A DNA stretch of 64,000 bases, from contig NZ_KI421454.1 in assembly GCF_000472705.1 (NCBI RefSeq), forward strand, positions 37,200-101,199. The letters run 5' to 3'. The notes beneath the pieces are model-generated. The model was not told where the DNA came from. It searched no databases and was given only the letters and a program-made list of their open reading frames with translations. The translations under genes and the position numbers were made by a program. This DNA is from Mesorhizobium erdmanii USDA 3471 (GTDB taxonomy: Bacteria > Pseudomonadota > Alphaproteobacteria > Rhizobiales > Rhizobiaceae). Shown here piece by piece: positions 1-9,274 of this stretch; within the stretch, counting starts at the first letter, position 1; the number at the start of each line of letters is the position of its first letter.

Positions 1-1
1 A

Positions 2-1267
2 TGCCATGTTCTGGCACTGTTCGATCTTCCGGAGGTTTCCTCGTTCCGGGAAGCCGCCGATATGGCGATCCTCGCCGAGTCGAAGGCGGGTCTCCGTCGA
101 CAGATGCAGCGCATCGAGCAGGGCATGGGACGCGGCGTTCGATCCAACGACGACCATTGCGTGGTCCTGCTGTGCGGCGCCAAACTGACGAGCCGCATCA
201 AGTCCGTCGATGGCCGCGAGATGCTGGCCGGAGCCACTCAGGCCCAACTCGATCTGTCCATGAGCCTCGCCAAGCAGCTCGATGGCACCGACATCGACGG
301 CATCAAGAAGGTCATCGAACAATGCCTGGACCGTGACCCGGGCTGGGTCAAGGTCAGCAAGAAGGCGCTCCTCAAGGCCAAGCCCGGCAAGGGCCTGACT
401 CTCGATCCGATGGCCGTTGCGCTCCGGACCGCATTCGATCTGGCGAGGTCGGGCGACCACCCCGGCGCACTGGAGGAACTCCGATCGGCCGGTAACAATC
501 TCGACGATGTCGACGAGAAGGCCTTGACCTTGGTTCGGCAAGCCGAGATAGCGCATCACATCGATCCTGCGAATGCGCAGAAGATATTGCTGTCCGCGCA
601 CAAGTTGAACAACACCGTGCTCAGACCCATCGACGGCATCGCTTACCAGAAGCTCTCCCCGGTGGCCGGCAAGCAGGCGGCGGCAGTCCAGGAGATCCAC
701 CGAACGAGCTTCCTGGAAGCAGTGGACAGGATGCTGCACTTTAAGTCCTTAGTGGAGGACCTCAAGTTCGAACCGAGCACCTCTAACAAATTCGAAGCGG
801 CCATTCACGAAACCGGGCGGCTGCTTGGCCTGGGATCGCAACGGCCGGAGAAGACGTCGGAAAAGGGGCCGGACAATCTCTGGGCATTCTCGGACGGAAG
901 CTTCTTGATCATCGAGTGCAAGAACGGCGCCACCACCGAGCAAGGCATATCAAAGCACGACCTCGGTCAATTGGGCCAAGGCATCGACTGGTTCGAGGAG
1001 AAGTACACTAAGGTCACGCCGAAGACCGCGTTGATAGTGCACCCGATGAAGAACACCGGCTCGGGCGCGGCCATGATCGACGGAGCCCGCGTAATGACCG
1101 AGGTGCAACTCGACAAGCTGCGGAATGTTCTCATGGACTTCGCGAAGGCGCTGGGCGAACCAAACGTGCTGAATGACGTGAGTCGCATCGGTGCACTTCT
1201 GACCACACATGCGCTAGTGCCGACCATGTTCGTTGATCGATATTCCGTGCCACTAAAGAAGTCCTAG
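2..1267 (+). CDS. Helicase C-terminus fused to a PD-(D/E)XK-like nuclease domain (5' truncated by window edge)
   Basis: The frame is open from base 2, so the gene begins upstream of the window; the ATG at 62 is internal. The first part contains QGMGRGVRSNDD, which fits motif VI of a superfamily 2 DEAD/DEAH-type helicase. About 280 residues on, GPDNLW followed by FLIIECKNG gives the D...ExK pattern of a PD-(D/E)XK endonuclease fold. The middle is alpha-helical and I do not recognise it. The combination suggests a large DNA-processing or defence enzyme, but the N-terminal helicase motifs are out of view, so the exact family is open. It reads in the same direction as the downstream fic gene but is separated from it by 527 bases. 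Confidence 0.6.
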   Translation, partial: CHVLALFDLPEVSSFREAADMAILAESKAGLRRQMQRIEQGMGRGVRSNDDHCVVLLCGAKLTSRIKSVDGREMLAGATQAQLDLSMSLAKQLDGTDIDGIKKVIEQCLDRDPGWVKVSKKALLKAKPGKGLTLDPMAVALRTAFDLARSGDHPGALEELRSAGNNLDDVDEKALTLVRQAEIAHHIDPANAQKILLSAHKLNNTVLRPIDGIAYQKLSPVAGKQAAAVQEIHRTSFLEAVDRMLHFKSLVEDLKFEPSTSNKFEAAIHETGRLLGLGSQRPEKTSEKGPDNLWAFSDGSFLIIECKNGATTEQGISKHDLGQLGQGIDWFEEKYTKVTPKTALIVHPMKNTGSGAAMIDGARVMTEVQLDKLRNVLMDFAKALGEPNVLNDVSRIGALLTTHALVPTMFVDRYSVPLKKS

Positions 1268-1559
1268 TCGGTTTGGCGGACGAACTGTTCTTTAGGATAA
1301 GACCAGAATATTCCTTGTTAGCCAGCATACCATCCGATGGTTCCAGCCCGGGTTAGCCGCTTGACTCTGAGCAGGGGCGGTTTGACAGGGCTGCCTAAAT
1401 ATCCGCTTTTCGCAGGCAGATGAAGCTCGCCCAACGACCGGAATCAGGCGGTGCAAAGCCGACGCTCCAGATAGGCTGCGCCGCCGTGCTGCAGGCAATC
1501 ATTTGGAGTCGCCTGTATTTTCCTGGTCATATATCCCTAGTCAGCGCGACCGGCGAAGT

Positions 1560-1792
1560 TCGGCCAAGCGATCGGCCAAATCGACCTACCGATCGCAAAT
1601 TTGTACATACTATCAATGCGCTAAGCATAGCGAATATCGGCCATCATCGGCATCGGCATTGGCGTCGTCGATCAACCGTCTCGGTGAAGCTGAGGTAGCG
1701 GCTAACATCGGCCAAATGATCGGCCAGTTATGGGCGCTCAGCTAAAATTTCTGTTGACATATACGTACTTAGCGCGATCTAACATCGGCCAA
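1560..1792 (+). promoter_or_regulatory. Cluster of repeated TCGGCCA motifs upstream of fic (possible operators) with a candidate promoter
   Basis: The motif TCGGCCA(A/T) occurs at 1560, 1572, 1637, 1708, 1720 and 1782. Two pairs (1560/1572 and 1708/1720) have exactly 12 bases between motif starts. The longer form TAACATCGGCCAA occurs twice, at 1703-1715 and 1780-1792; the second copy ends 3 bases before the fic ATG. A good -35 box TTGACA lies at 1754-1759, with a weak -10 (ATCTAA) at 1777-1782 abutting the last motif. Bound protein there would block transcription or translation start. The rest of 1268-1559 holds nothing I recognise. The operator role is inference. Confidence 0.5.
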
Positions 1793-1794
1793 TC

Positions 1795-2982
1795 ATGGAA
1801 GAGACCGTACAGCGCATCGAGCCGGCGCGCCTGGAAGACGTTGCGGAGCCTATCTCCGACGCGCTGGCTGAGCTGTCAGCAAGCTCGGCGGTTCTCGGCG
1901 CCAAGCTGCATCCGCGCACGGCCGCGAACCTGGCGGATCTCGTGCGCATCATGAACACCTATTACAGCAACCTGATCGAGGGCCACAACACGCGCCCCCG
2001 CGACATCGAACGCGCCCTCGCCGGCGAATTCGACAAAGACCAGGAACGACGCAACCTGCAGGTGGAAGCCGCGGCCCATGTTCGACTGCAGGGGGAAATC
2101 GATCGCCTGGCAGCGGAGGGTCAGCTCCCAGAACCGGCTTCGCTTGATTTTTTGCGCTGGCTGCATGCGGAATTCTACCGTGACGCCGATGAGGCGATGT
2201 TGCGCATTCGCGGCGCAGACAGAGAATTCTTGATGGTTCCGGGTCGGTGGCGATCACAGCCCGAACATGATGTCACTGTCGGCCGCCACCAGCCGCCGTC
2301 AAGCGATCGCGTCGAAGCGTTCATGGAGCATTTCGCTAGCCGGTACCGCTTCCAACGTACGGGCAAAGCGGCTAGGATATTGGCGATTCCGGCCGCGCAT
2401 CATCGGTTCAATTACATTCATCCCTTCCCAGACGGCAATGGACGCGTCAGCCGCTTGATGAGTCACGCCATGGCCCATGAGGCAGGAATCGCCGCGCACG
2501 GGCTGTGGTCGATTTCCCGAGGCCTGGCGCGGGGTCTGGAAAGCCGCGGCGACTATAAACGCATGATGGATCACGCCGACATGCCACGCCAAGGCGATCG
2601 CGACGGCGGCGGTAATCTTTCTATGCGGGCGCTGGCGGATTTTACCTTATGGTTTCTACGCGTATGTATCGACCAGGTCAGTTTCATGTCGAGCCTGTTC
2701 GATTTGAACCAACTAGCCCGGCGCCTGCAGCGGTTCGTTCAACGCTACGACCTGAAGCCCGAAGCTTTCCGGCTGCTCGAGGAGGCGCTTCTGCGCGGCG
2801 AGTTCGATCGCGGTGAGGCCTCACGTATCGCTGGCTTGCCGGAACGTACGGCCCGCCGCGTGTTTACCGAGGTGCTCGAGCTTGGCCTGCTTGCGTCCGA
2901 TACCCCGAAAGGACCGGTATCGCTACGCTTCCCGGTCGACACGTTGGACGAACTGTTTCCTAAGCTATTTCCGGAAACTTAG
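1795..2982 (+). CDS. fic: Fic family protein with N-terminal inhibitory motif and C-terminal winged-helix-like domain
   Basis: The 395-residue protein carries the complete Fic core HPFPDGNGRVSR at residues 209-220, including the catalytic His209, Asp213 and the NGxxxR anion loop. Fic enzymes usually transfer AMP from ATP to a hydroxyl side chain of a target protein. Residues 58-63 (SNLIEG) match the (S/T)xxxE(G/N) inhibitory helix, here N-terminal to the core, so the enzyme is predicted to be auto-inhibited through Glu62. Residues from about 335 on look like a helix-turn-helix or winged helix, which would allow DNA binding and perhaps autoregulation through the repeated motifs upstream. The target is unknown. 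The ATG at 1795 opens the frame directly after the last upstream motif. Confidence 0.85.
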   Translation: MEETVQRIEPARLEDVAEPISDALAELSASSAVLGAKLHPRTAANLADLVRIMNTYYSNLIEGHNTRPRDIERALAGEFDKDQERRNLQVEAAAHVRLQGEIDRLAAEGQLPEPASLDFLRWLHAEFYRDADEAMLRIRGADREFLMVPGRWRSQPEHDVTVGRHQPPSSDRVEAFMEHFASRYRFQRTGKAARILAIPAAHHRFNYIHPFPDGNGRVSRLMSHAMAHEAGIAAHGLWSISRGLARGLESRGDYKRMMDHADMPRQGDRDGGGNLSMRALADFTLWFLRVCIDQVSFMSSLFDLNQLARRLQRFVQRYDLKPEAFRLLEEALLRGEFDRGEASRIAGLPERTARRVFTEVLELGLLASDTPKGPVSLRFPVDTLDELFPKLFPET

Positions 2983-3001
2983 CGTCGCATAACTGCGCCT
3001 A

Positions 3002-3466
3002 CTGTTTCCCCGCCCCGGCGAGTTGCGAGCCGCCGAATGGGAAGAGTTCGACTTCAAAGGCTCGGTGTGGACCATCCCGGAAGCAAGGCATGAAAATGCG
3101 GCGGCCGCACCGCGTTGCACTTTCGAGGCAGGCCATCACCGATCTCAGAGACATTTCCGGCGGCGAGGCGCTGTTGTTTCCAAGTGTGCGATCGGGTTCT
3201 CGTCCGATTTCCGACAATACACTTAACGCCGCCCTGCGTCGCATGGGTTACAGCAAGAAAAAGCAGCGGCTCACGGTTTCCGAGCAACGGCATCAACTCT
3301 GTTGAATGAATCGGCAAGTGGCATCCAGACGCAAGAGAGACAGCTGACCCATATTGAAAAGAACGACGTTCGGCGCACTTACGCCAGGGCAGAGCACTGG
3401 GAAAAGCGCGTCAGTATGATGCAGTGGTGGGCCGATTATCTGGACGAAATTGGGTGCACGAAACCT
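3002..3466 (+). pseudogene. Decayed C-terminal half of a P4-type tyrosine integrase
   Basis: Three frames must be joined to read the protein. PGELRAAEWEEFD is in one frame, ALLFPSVRSGSRPISDNTLN in a second, and STLLNES, QLTHIEKNDVRRTYAR and MMQWWADYLD in a third. This order is typical of the catalytic half of P4-like prophage and island integrases, and the last block contains the tyrosine position. The N-terminal half is missing and there are at least two frameshifts, so it is dead. It marks an old island or phage insertion next to fic. Bases 3467-3714 hold nothing I recognise. Confidence 0.8.
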
Positions 3467-3714
3467 GCAGTTGAACCCAACAAGTGTAACTGCAACCCCG
3501 TGTCCGCACCTATCGTGAACATGAACATCAGCTTTGCGTACGTTATGACATTGGCCGCGTCTATGTTGGGGCGGAACCGGCGACGCAGTCCTTCGAGGGA
3601 CAGGGGCTTTTCACAAATCTACGTCAAGCGACTTAACTGGTTGTGGAGCTTCAATCGTTATTCCGAGTCGGCTGACGGCCGGCGTCAGCACAGCGTCAGG
3701 AACAGCGGTCTGGC

Positions 3715-3864
3715 TCAGCGTTCCGGCTTGTCGTCCCGGAGGATGCGCTCAGCGGCTCCGTCAAGATCCTCATATTGGCCACTCTTCAACGCCCACAGAA
3801 AGCCAGTCAGCCCCAGTGCGCCAAGAAATAGGGCGACTGGCATGAGGTAGACGAGTATCGTCAT
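3715..3864 (-). CDS. fixS: cbb3 oxidase assembly protein FixS/CcoS
   Basis: This 49-residue protein starts MTILVYLMPVALFLG and has one membrane segment followed by a YEDLDGAAERIL stretch. That is the usual form of CcoS, which is needed to load cofactors into the cbb3 cytochrome oxidase. Its ATG overlaps the TGA of fixI in an ATGA (3861-3864), so the two are translationally coupled. It is the last gene of the fixGHIS block. Confidence 0.85.
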   Translation of the reverse strand: MTILVYLMPVALFLGALGLTGFLWALKSGQYEDLDGAAERILRDDKPER

Positions 3865-6149
3865 GATGACCGCGCTGATGGGTGAATGCCGGAATGCGTT
3901 GCCGAAGAAGCCCTCGTCAGCTCGGCGAGCCTAAAGCCCTGCAGCCGCAGCCCGTTTCCGATCACTAGCAGCGATGAGGCGGACATCGCGACCGCGGCGA
4001 TCAACGGCGTGACGTTGCCGAAGATGGCGATCGGCACGGCAACAGCATTGTAGATGATCGCGATGGCTATGTTCTGGCGGATCAGCCGCCCTGCCTTCCG
4101 CGAGACGTCCAGCGCAAGGGGTACGGCCGAAAGGCTTTCACGCAGGAACACGAAATCGGCCGCGTTGCGGCCAATATCGGCGGCGGTCGCGGGAGCGATC
4201 GAGACGTGCGCCGCGCCCAGCGCTGGCGTGTCGTTGAGCCCGTCGCCCACCATCAGGACCTTGTGGCCGGCCTTGGTCAGCACTTCGATCCGCTCAGCCT
4301 TCTCGGACGGCAGCAGCGCCGAAACAAAACGGTCGATGCCCAATATTCTTGCGACATCGCCACAAGCGTCCGGGGTATCGCCCGACAGCATTTCGACCGA
4401 CACGCCGGCATCCTTCAATTGTCCGACCGCCGCCTTGGCGTCGGCGCGCCTAGCGTCCTCGAACTTGAAGGAGGCGACGATCCTCCCATTCTTCGAAAGC
4501 ACCGTCCCGCCATAGCCGCCATACTTGCCTTCGCCACCGGTCCGGGCTTTCCATCCGGCCCAGCCGCGCCGGCCAAGACGCCAGGTGCTGTCCGCGGTCG
4601 TGGCTTCGATGCCGAGACCCGGGTGCTCGCTGACGGCTTCCAGCTTCGGCTGGCCGGCAAAACCCGCGAATGCGGCGATGGCCTTCGAGAACGGGTGACG
4701 GGAGTGCGCGGCCATGTCGGCTGCCATCGCCAGCATCGCCGGATCGATGGACGACGCGTTGACCAGCCTGGGCTGGCCGAGCGTGAGAGTGCCGGTCTTG
4801 TCGAACACCGCGATGTCGATCGCTGCCAGGCGCTCAATGGCCGATCCGTCCTTGACCATCACGCCGGCTTCGAACAAGCGGCGCGCCGCGACCACTTGCA
4901 CGATCGGCACGGCCAGACCGAGCGCGCATGGGCATGTGATGATGAGAACGGCGATCGCGATCGTCACTGCCCGGTGCCAGTCGCCGGTTACCGCCATCCA
5001 GCCAAGGAACGTCACGAAGGCGGTGAGATGGACCACCGGCGCGTAGAGCGCCGAGACACGGTCGGCGATCCGCCGATAGTGCGCACGACCACCTTCGGCG
5101 GCTTCCATCAGCCGGACCATTTCCGCCAGGAAGGAGTCCTTTGCCGCAGCGGTCGCTTCGATGGTCAGCGGGCCGGTAAGGTTGAGCGTGCCGGCCTGAA
5201 CCTGTTGCCCGGACGTCACGGTTTTTGGTGTGCTCTCGCCAGAAACCAGCGAGCAGTCGAGATCCGACGCGCCCCGAATGATCCGGCCGTCGACAGGGAC
5301 CCTTTCGCCTGCGGCGACCAGAAGGTGCATGCCCGGTTCGATCTCGCCAACCGGCAGGTAGTCGCGCGCGCCATCGCCGCGCAGCACGATGGCGCCACGT
5401 GCGGCCAACTGGGACAGGCCTTTCACGGCGGTCCGTGCCCGTTCGCGCATGACGTGATCCAGGGTGCGGCCGATCAACAGGAAAAACAGCAGGGATACGG
5501 ACGCGTCGAAATAGGCGTGATCGCCATGATTGATCGTCTCGTAGAGGCTCATGGCATAAGCGAGCGACACCCCAACCGCGATCGGCACGTCCATGTTCAT
5601 GCGGCCGTGGCGCAGTGCATTCCAGGCCGAGCGGAAGAAGATGCCGCCGGCAAAGGTGAGCGCCGGGATGGCGATCAATGCAGAGACCCAGTGAAACAGG
5701 TCGCGGGTAGCACCTTCGGCGCCGGACCAGACCGAGACCGAAAGCAGCATGATGTTGCCGGCGGCGAACCCGGCGACCGCGACCGCGCGGATCAGCTCGG
5801 CAAGCGTCTTGTCCTTCTTATCAGCGTCGGCTTCGAACAGGTGCGCCTGAAAGCCCAGCCGTCCCAGCGCGGCGACAAACGGAGGCACAGAGTCCCCACG
5901 CCACCGGATCGCGACCCGTTTCGTCGACAGGTTGACACGAGCGCCTTCGACGCGATCGAGCCTTCCGAGAGCCGTCTCGATGGCCTGGATGCACGCCGCG
6001 CAGTGAACCGTCGGCACTGAAAGGTCGGTCTGCCAAAGATTGTCGCCAAGCGATCGGCTCGCCAACCTGATCTCCTGGCTAAACGGCAGGACCGATGTGG
6101 TACTGGTCAGATCCAGCGCCAGTTCCGCGCTGGGTGCACAACAGCTCAT
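3861..6149 (-). CDS. fixI: Copper-transporting P1B-type ATPase FixI/CcoI
   Basis: The 762-residue protein has an N-terminal heavy-metal domain with CAAC at residues 50-53. It has the membrane copper motif CPC at 407-409, the phosphorylation site DKTGT at 451-455 and the hinge motif GDGLND at 636-641. These define a P1B copper ATPase, and within fixGHIS such a pump supplies copper for maturation of the cbb3 oxidase in the inner membrane. Extra cysteines near the start (MSCC) are seen in this family. It overlaps fixH by four bases (ATGA) and fixS likewise, so the block is one operon. Confidence 0.93.
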   Translation of the reverse strand: MSCCAPSAELALDLTSTTSVLPFSQEIRLASRSLGDNLWQTDLSVPTVHCAACIQAIETALGRLDRVEGARVNLSTKRVAIRWRGDSVPPFVAALGRLGFQAHLFEADADKKDKTLAELIRAVAVAGFAAGNIMLLSVSVWSGAEGATRDLFHWVSALIAIPALTFAGGIFFRSAWNALRHGRMNMDVPIAVGVSLAYAMSLYETINHGDHAYFDASVSLLFFLLIGRTLDHVMRERARTAVKGLSQLAARGAIVLRGDGARDYLPVGEIEPGMHLLVAAGERVPVDGRIIRGASDLDCSLVSGESTPKTVTSGQQVQAGTLNLTGPLTIEATAAAKDSFLAEMVRLMEAAEGGRAHYRRIADRVSALYAPVVHLTAFVTFLGWMAVTGDWHRAVTIAIAVLIITCPCALGLAVPIVQVVAARRLFEAGVMVKDGSAIERLAAIDIAVFDKTGTLTLGQPRLVNASSIDPAMLAMAADMAAHSRHPFSKAIAAFAGFAGQPKLEAVSEHPGLGIEATTADSTWRLGRRGWAGWKARTGGEGKYGGYGGTVLSKNGRIVASFKFEDARRADAKAAVGQLKDAGVSVEMLSGDTPDACGDVARILGIDRFVSALLPSEKAERIEVLTKAGHKVLMVGDGLNDTPALGAAHVSIAPATAADIGRNAADFVFLRESLSAVPLALDVSRKAGRLIRQNIAIAIIYNAVAVPIAIFGNVTPLIAAVAMSASSLLVIGNGLRLQGFRLAELTRASSATHSGIHPSARSS

Positions 6150-6643
6150 TGCAGCGCTCCTTGCGAAATCATGATCCGGCGAACGTCGCGATAGGGCTCT
6201 GTCAGACCGGCATCGGCGTCGACTTCGACGATCCAGACGCCATCCCTTGGCAAGTGCTGCGCGGCAAATTCCTGGTCCGAGACGAGGGCGAGAGTGACGG
6301 CCTTGTCCCCAGCCTCGTAGGCGGGATGACGAAACAGTATCTTGACGCCATGCAACGGAACCGGCTTGCCGGTGGTATCGCTCAAGCTGTAGCGGACCTC
6401 ACCCCGAGCGATCGTCAGTTTGCCGGTCCAACCGAGTGCCGCCTGCGCGCGCCCTTCCTCGGCCTTTCGGTTGAATTGCTGGCTGGCCACATAGGTGTTC
6501 TCGACGACAAGGCCGGTCCAGCTCGTGCTGGCGAGTGTCGCCATCGTCAGATTGACCGCGATGATCACGCCGAAAAAGCCGAGAATGGTGAGCAGCATGT
6601 GCCTGCCGGTGAACTCACGCGTCTTTTGCGTATTGGTGCTCAT
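6146..6643 (-). CDS. fixH: FixH, cbb3 oxidase maturation membrane protein
   Basis: A 165-residue protein with one membrane helix near residues 15-38 and a periplasmic domain. It contains FNRKAEEGRAQAALGW, a stretch typical of FixH/CcoH. FixH works with FixI and FixG in assembling the high-affinity cbb3 oxidase. The start codon overlaps the fixG stop in an ATGA at 6640-6643, and its own stop overlaps fixI, indicating translational coupling across the block. Confidence 0.9.
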   Translation of the reverse strand: MSTNTQKTREFTGRHMLLTILGFFGVIIAVNLTMATLASTSWTGLVVENTYVASQQFNRKAEEGRAQAALGWTGKLTIARGEVRYSLSDTTGKPVPLHGVKILFRHPAYEAGDKAVTLALVSDQEFAAQHLPRDGVWIVEVDADAGLTEPYRDVRRIMISQGALQ

Positions 6644-8205
6644 CTGGCGATCTCCGGTGCGTTGAAGGTGGCGGTGTATTCGTCCGATTCGAAGCTCGCT
6701 CTGTCCTCGACGCGGAACTTGAAGGTTTGTGCAGCGTGCCGAACCTCACCCGCTGGCTGGCGCACGAAGACCTTCAGCATGTTCAGCCGGTCGGGTTCGA
6801 CCGCGATGGCGAAGAAGCGAGCTGCCGGCAGATCACTGCCGACGACGCTCATTTCGGCTCCCTGCAAGCCCTGCATCGTGACGACGATCGTCCTTGGCTC
6901 GGGGATCATGTTAAGCAGCTTGACGGTGTAACCGTTGCGGATCGAGCCGTCGGACAGGGTCACGAATTGCGGATTGCGGTCGTGCAGGACGTTGATCTCG
7001 AGTCGGTCGCGCGTCAGCAGCGAATAGATCAAGGCAAGCCCGACCGCCGTCCACGCGCTCATGTAGAAGAAGGTCCTCGGTCGGAAGATCTTGCGAATAT
7101 GGAAATGCGCCAACCTGGCGGAGAATGTGCTGTCGGCCGTTCTGACGAGTGAAGGGTTCACGGGACCGGAGCCGCCTGCGGTCACCACCGCCATGTTGGC
7201 GTTGTAGTCGGACAGCGTCGCATAGGAGATCAGCCCGCGCTCCTTGCCGAGCTTGTTCATGACGCCGTCGCAGGCATCAAGGCACAGCGCGCAAGTGATG
7301 CATTCGAGTTGCTGGCCGTCGCGAATGTCGATCCCCATCGGGCAGACTGCGACACAGGCATTGCAGTCGACGCAGTCACCGACCGGCTGCCCCGCAGCCT
7401 GGACCTTCTTGGCGTGCCGCGAACGAGGTTCGCCACGCCAGTCATTGTAGGTCACAGTGAGCGAATTCTCGTCGAGCATGGCAGCCTGGATGCGCGGCCA
7501 CGGGCACATGTAGGTGCAGACTTGCTCGCGCATCAGCCCGCCGAACGTGTAGGTGGTCGCCGTCAGCACCGCGATGGTGACGTAGGCGACCGAAGCGGCG
7601 GTGCCGTTGAATACGTCGCCGATCAGCGTCGGCGCATCGGCGAAATAGAGGATCCAGGCGCCGCCGGTAGCTGCCGCTATGACCAGCCAGATGGCGTGTT
7701 TCGACACACGCAGCACCAGTTTGCGCGCGGTCCAGCGGCCGGCGTCGAGCTTCATGCGAGCGTTGCGATCGCCTTCGATCGCCCGCTCGACAACTAGGAA
7801 AAGATCGACCCATACCGTCTGCGGGCAGGTATAGCCGCACCAGGCGCGGCCGACGGTGGACGTGATCAGGAAGAGGCCGATGCCGGCCATCATCAGAAGG
7901 CCGGCGACATAGTAGAATTCCTGCGGCCATATCTCGATGAAGAAGACGTAGAAACGGCGGTTGGCAAGATCGATCAGCACGGCCTGATCAGGAGCAAACG
8001 GACCTCGATCCCAGCGCAACCAGGGCATCAGATAATAGATGCCCAGCGTGATCGCCATCACCAGCCATTTGAAGCGGCGAAAGCTGCCCGAGGCGCGTTT
8101 AGGGAAGATTTTCTTGCGCGGAGCATAGAGCGGCTGTCGTGTCTTGGCGGAGTTGACCGCTTTTGCCTCGAGCCGCTCCATCTGCGTTTTATCCAGCACG
8201 TGCAT
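6640..8205 (-). CDS. fixG: FixG/CcoG, membrane iron-sulfur protein for cbb3 oxidase biogenesis
   Basis: About 521 residues. Several membrane helices in the N-terminal half surround a CGYTCPQTVW segment. Two ferredoxin-like cysteine clusters follow (CVDCNACVAVCP and CITCALCLDAC). A periplasmic C-terminal domain ends the protein. CcoG is thought to reduce copper during cbb3 oxidase assembly. I chose the ATG at 8205; an in-frame GTG at 8211 would add two residues. It is the first gene of fixGHIS and lies 197 bases downstream of fixP. That gap holds a strong hairpin and no obvious FNR box of its own. Confidence 0.93.
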   Translation of the reverse strand: MHVLDKTQMERLEAKAVNSAKTRQPLYAPRKKIFPKRASGSFRRFKWLVMAITLGIYYLMPWLRWDRGPFAPDQAVLIDLANRRFYVFFIEIWPQEFYYVAGLLMMAGIGLFLITSTVGRAWCGYTCPQTVWVDLFLVVERAIEGDRNARMKLDAGRWTARKLVLRVSKHAIWLVIAAATGGAWILYFADAPTLIGDVFNGTAASVAYVTIAVLTATTYTFGGLMREQVCTYMCPWPRIQAAMLDENSLTVTYNDWRGEPRSRHAKKVQAAGQPVGDCVDCNACVAVCPMGIDIRDGQQLECITCALCLDACDGVMNKLGKERGLISYATLSDYNANMAVVTAGGSGPVNPSLVRTADSTFSARLAHFHIRKIFRPRTFFYMSAWTAVGLALIYSLLTRDRLEINVLHDRNPQFVTLSDGSIRNGYTVKLLNMIPEPRTIVVTMQGLQGAEMSVVGSDLPAARFFAIAVEPDRLNMLKVFVRQPAGEVRHAAQTFKFRVEDRASFESDEYTATFNAPEIAR

Positions 8206-8345
8206 CTCCACTCGCGCGCGGCCTATGACATCGTTGTGCGACGGACTTGTCTGCTTCGACAGACGTCCGGTCTGCAGTGAGCCCGCTTCGCCGTGTGGGC
8301 CGCGCCGCCTTGCTGCAGGTCAATCGCCGCATGCCGGAATGGTGT

Positions 8346-8371
8346 CGGGGCCCGACTCGTGCCGGGCCCCG
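8346..8371 (-). terminator. GC-rich hairpin between fixP and fixG (attenuator or processing site)
   Basis: GGGGCCCG at 8347-8354 and CGGGCCCC at 8363-8370 can pair around an eight-base loop, with one more C-G pair outside. No T-run follows in the minus direction, so it is not a classical intrinsic terminator. It could attenuate transcription or protect the 3' end of the fixNOQP message. The function is inference. Confidence 0.45.
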
Positions 8372-8408
8372 TCGCTTGGCGGGGAGGGCCGAGAATAGGC
8401 TTCCGTTC

Positions 8409-9272
8409 CTATTCTCCGCCGCCAAGCGAATGGACATAAACCGCAAGTTCCTTAACCTTGCTCTCGCCGAGACGCCCGATCCAGGCCGGCATGACACCGT
8501 GCTTCGGCGCGCGGACTTGGACGGCGATGGCTGTCTCGCCGGGTGCGTAGAGCCAGATCGCATCGGTCAGATTGGGCGCGCCGAGCTCTTTGTTGCCTTT
8601 CGCATTATCGCCATGACAGGCGACGCAGTTTTCCGCGAATACCTTGGCGCCGGGCTCGATAAGACTTGCATCCTGGACCTTGCCCGAGAGGCTGGCGACA
8701 TAGGCGCCGACCTGTGCGATCTGTTCGGGCGTGATGATGTCACCGAAGGGGGGCATTTCCGACTGCCGAGTATCCGGGTCGGATGCGAAACGGATGCCGT
8801 GCGCGATCGTTTGCTGGATCTGCTCGGTCGTGCCGCCCCATAGCCAGTCATCGTCGTTCAGGTTTGGAAAGCCCTTCGACCCTTGGGCGCCCGAGCCGTG
8901 GCATTGCACGCAATTGACCTTGAAGGTAGCTCCACCGGCCGCTACCGCGAATTCACGCAGCGCGTCGTCGGCTGCAATCTCGGATACGGTCTTCTGCTGG
9001 ATGGCCGCGACATATTTGCCCTTGGCGGCTTCGGCAGCCGCCAGCTCAATCTTGACAGCGTTGCGGCTGGAATAGCCAAGCACACCCTTGGTCGCGGAAG
9101 ACAGCATCGGCCAAGCCGGATACGCAATTGTATAAGCCACCGCCCAAGCGACGGTGATGTAGAAGGTTATCACCCACCATCGGGGCAATGGGTTGTTGAG
9201 TTCCCTTATCCCGTCCCATTCATGACCGGTCGTTGAGATGCCCGAGACTTCATCGATATGCTCGCTGCTCAT
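8409..9272 (-). CDS. fixP: cbb3 cytochrome c oxidase diheme subunit III, FixP/CcoP
   Basis: The 287-residue protein has a membrane helix near residues 35-60 and two c-type heme sites, CVQCH and CVACH, about 100 residues apart. Each is followed by a methionine that can serve as axial ligand. It passes electrons from the bc1 complex toward the FixN active site. It begins two bases after the fixQ stop region, with an AAGGA ribosome site. It is the last structural subunit of the fixNOQP operon. Confidence 0.95.
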   Translation of the reverse strand: MSSEHIDEVSGISTTGHEWDGIRELNNPLPRWWVITFYITVAWAVAYTIAYPAWPMLSSATKGVLGYSSRNAVKIELAAAEAAKGKYVAAIQQKTVSEIAADDALREFAVAAGGATFKVNCVQCHGSGAQGSKGFPNLNDDDWLWGGTTEQIQQTIAHGIRFASDPDTRQSEMPPFGDIITPEQIAQVGAYVASLSGKVQDASLIEPGAKVFAENCVACHGDNAKGNKELGAPNLTDAIWLYAPGETAIAVQVRAPKHGVMPAWIGRLGESKVKELAVYVHSLGGGE

Positions 9273-9274
9273 GA

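Noticed and set aside
4206..6020. Long 604-residue plus-strand open frame
   Set aside because: It is the antisense shadow of fixI, rich in Arg, Gly and His, with no family features.
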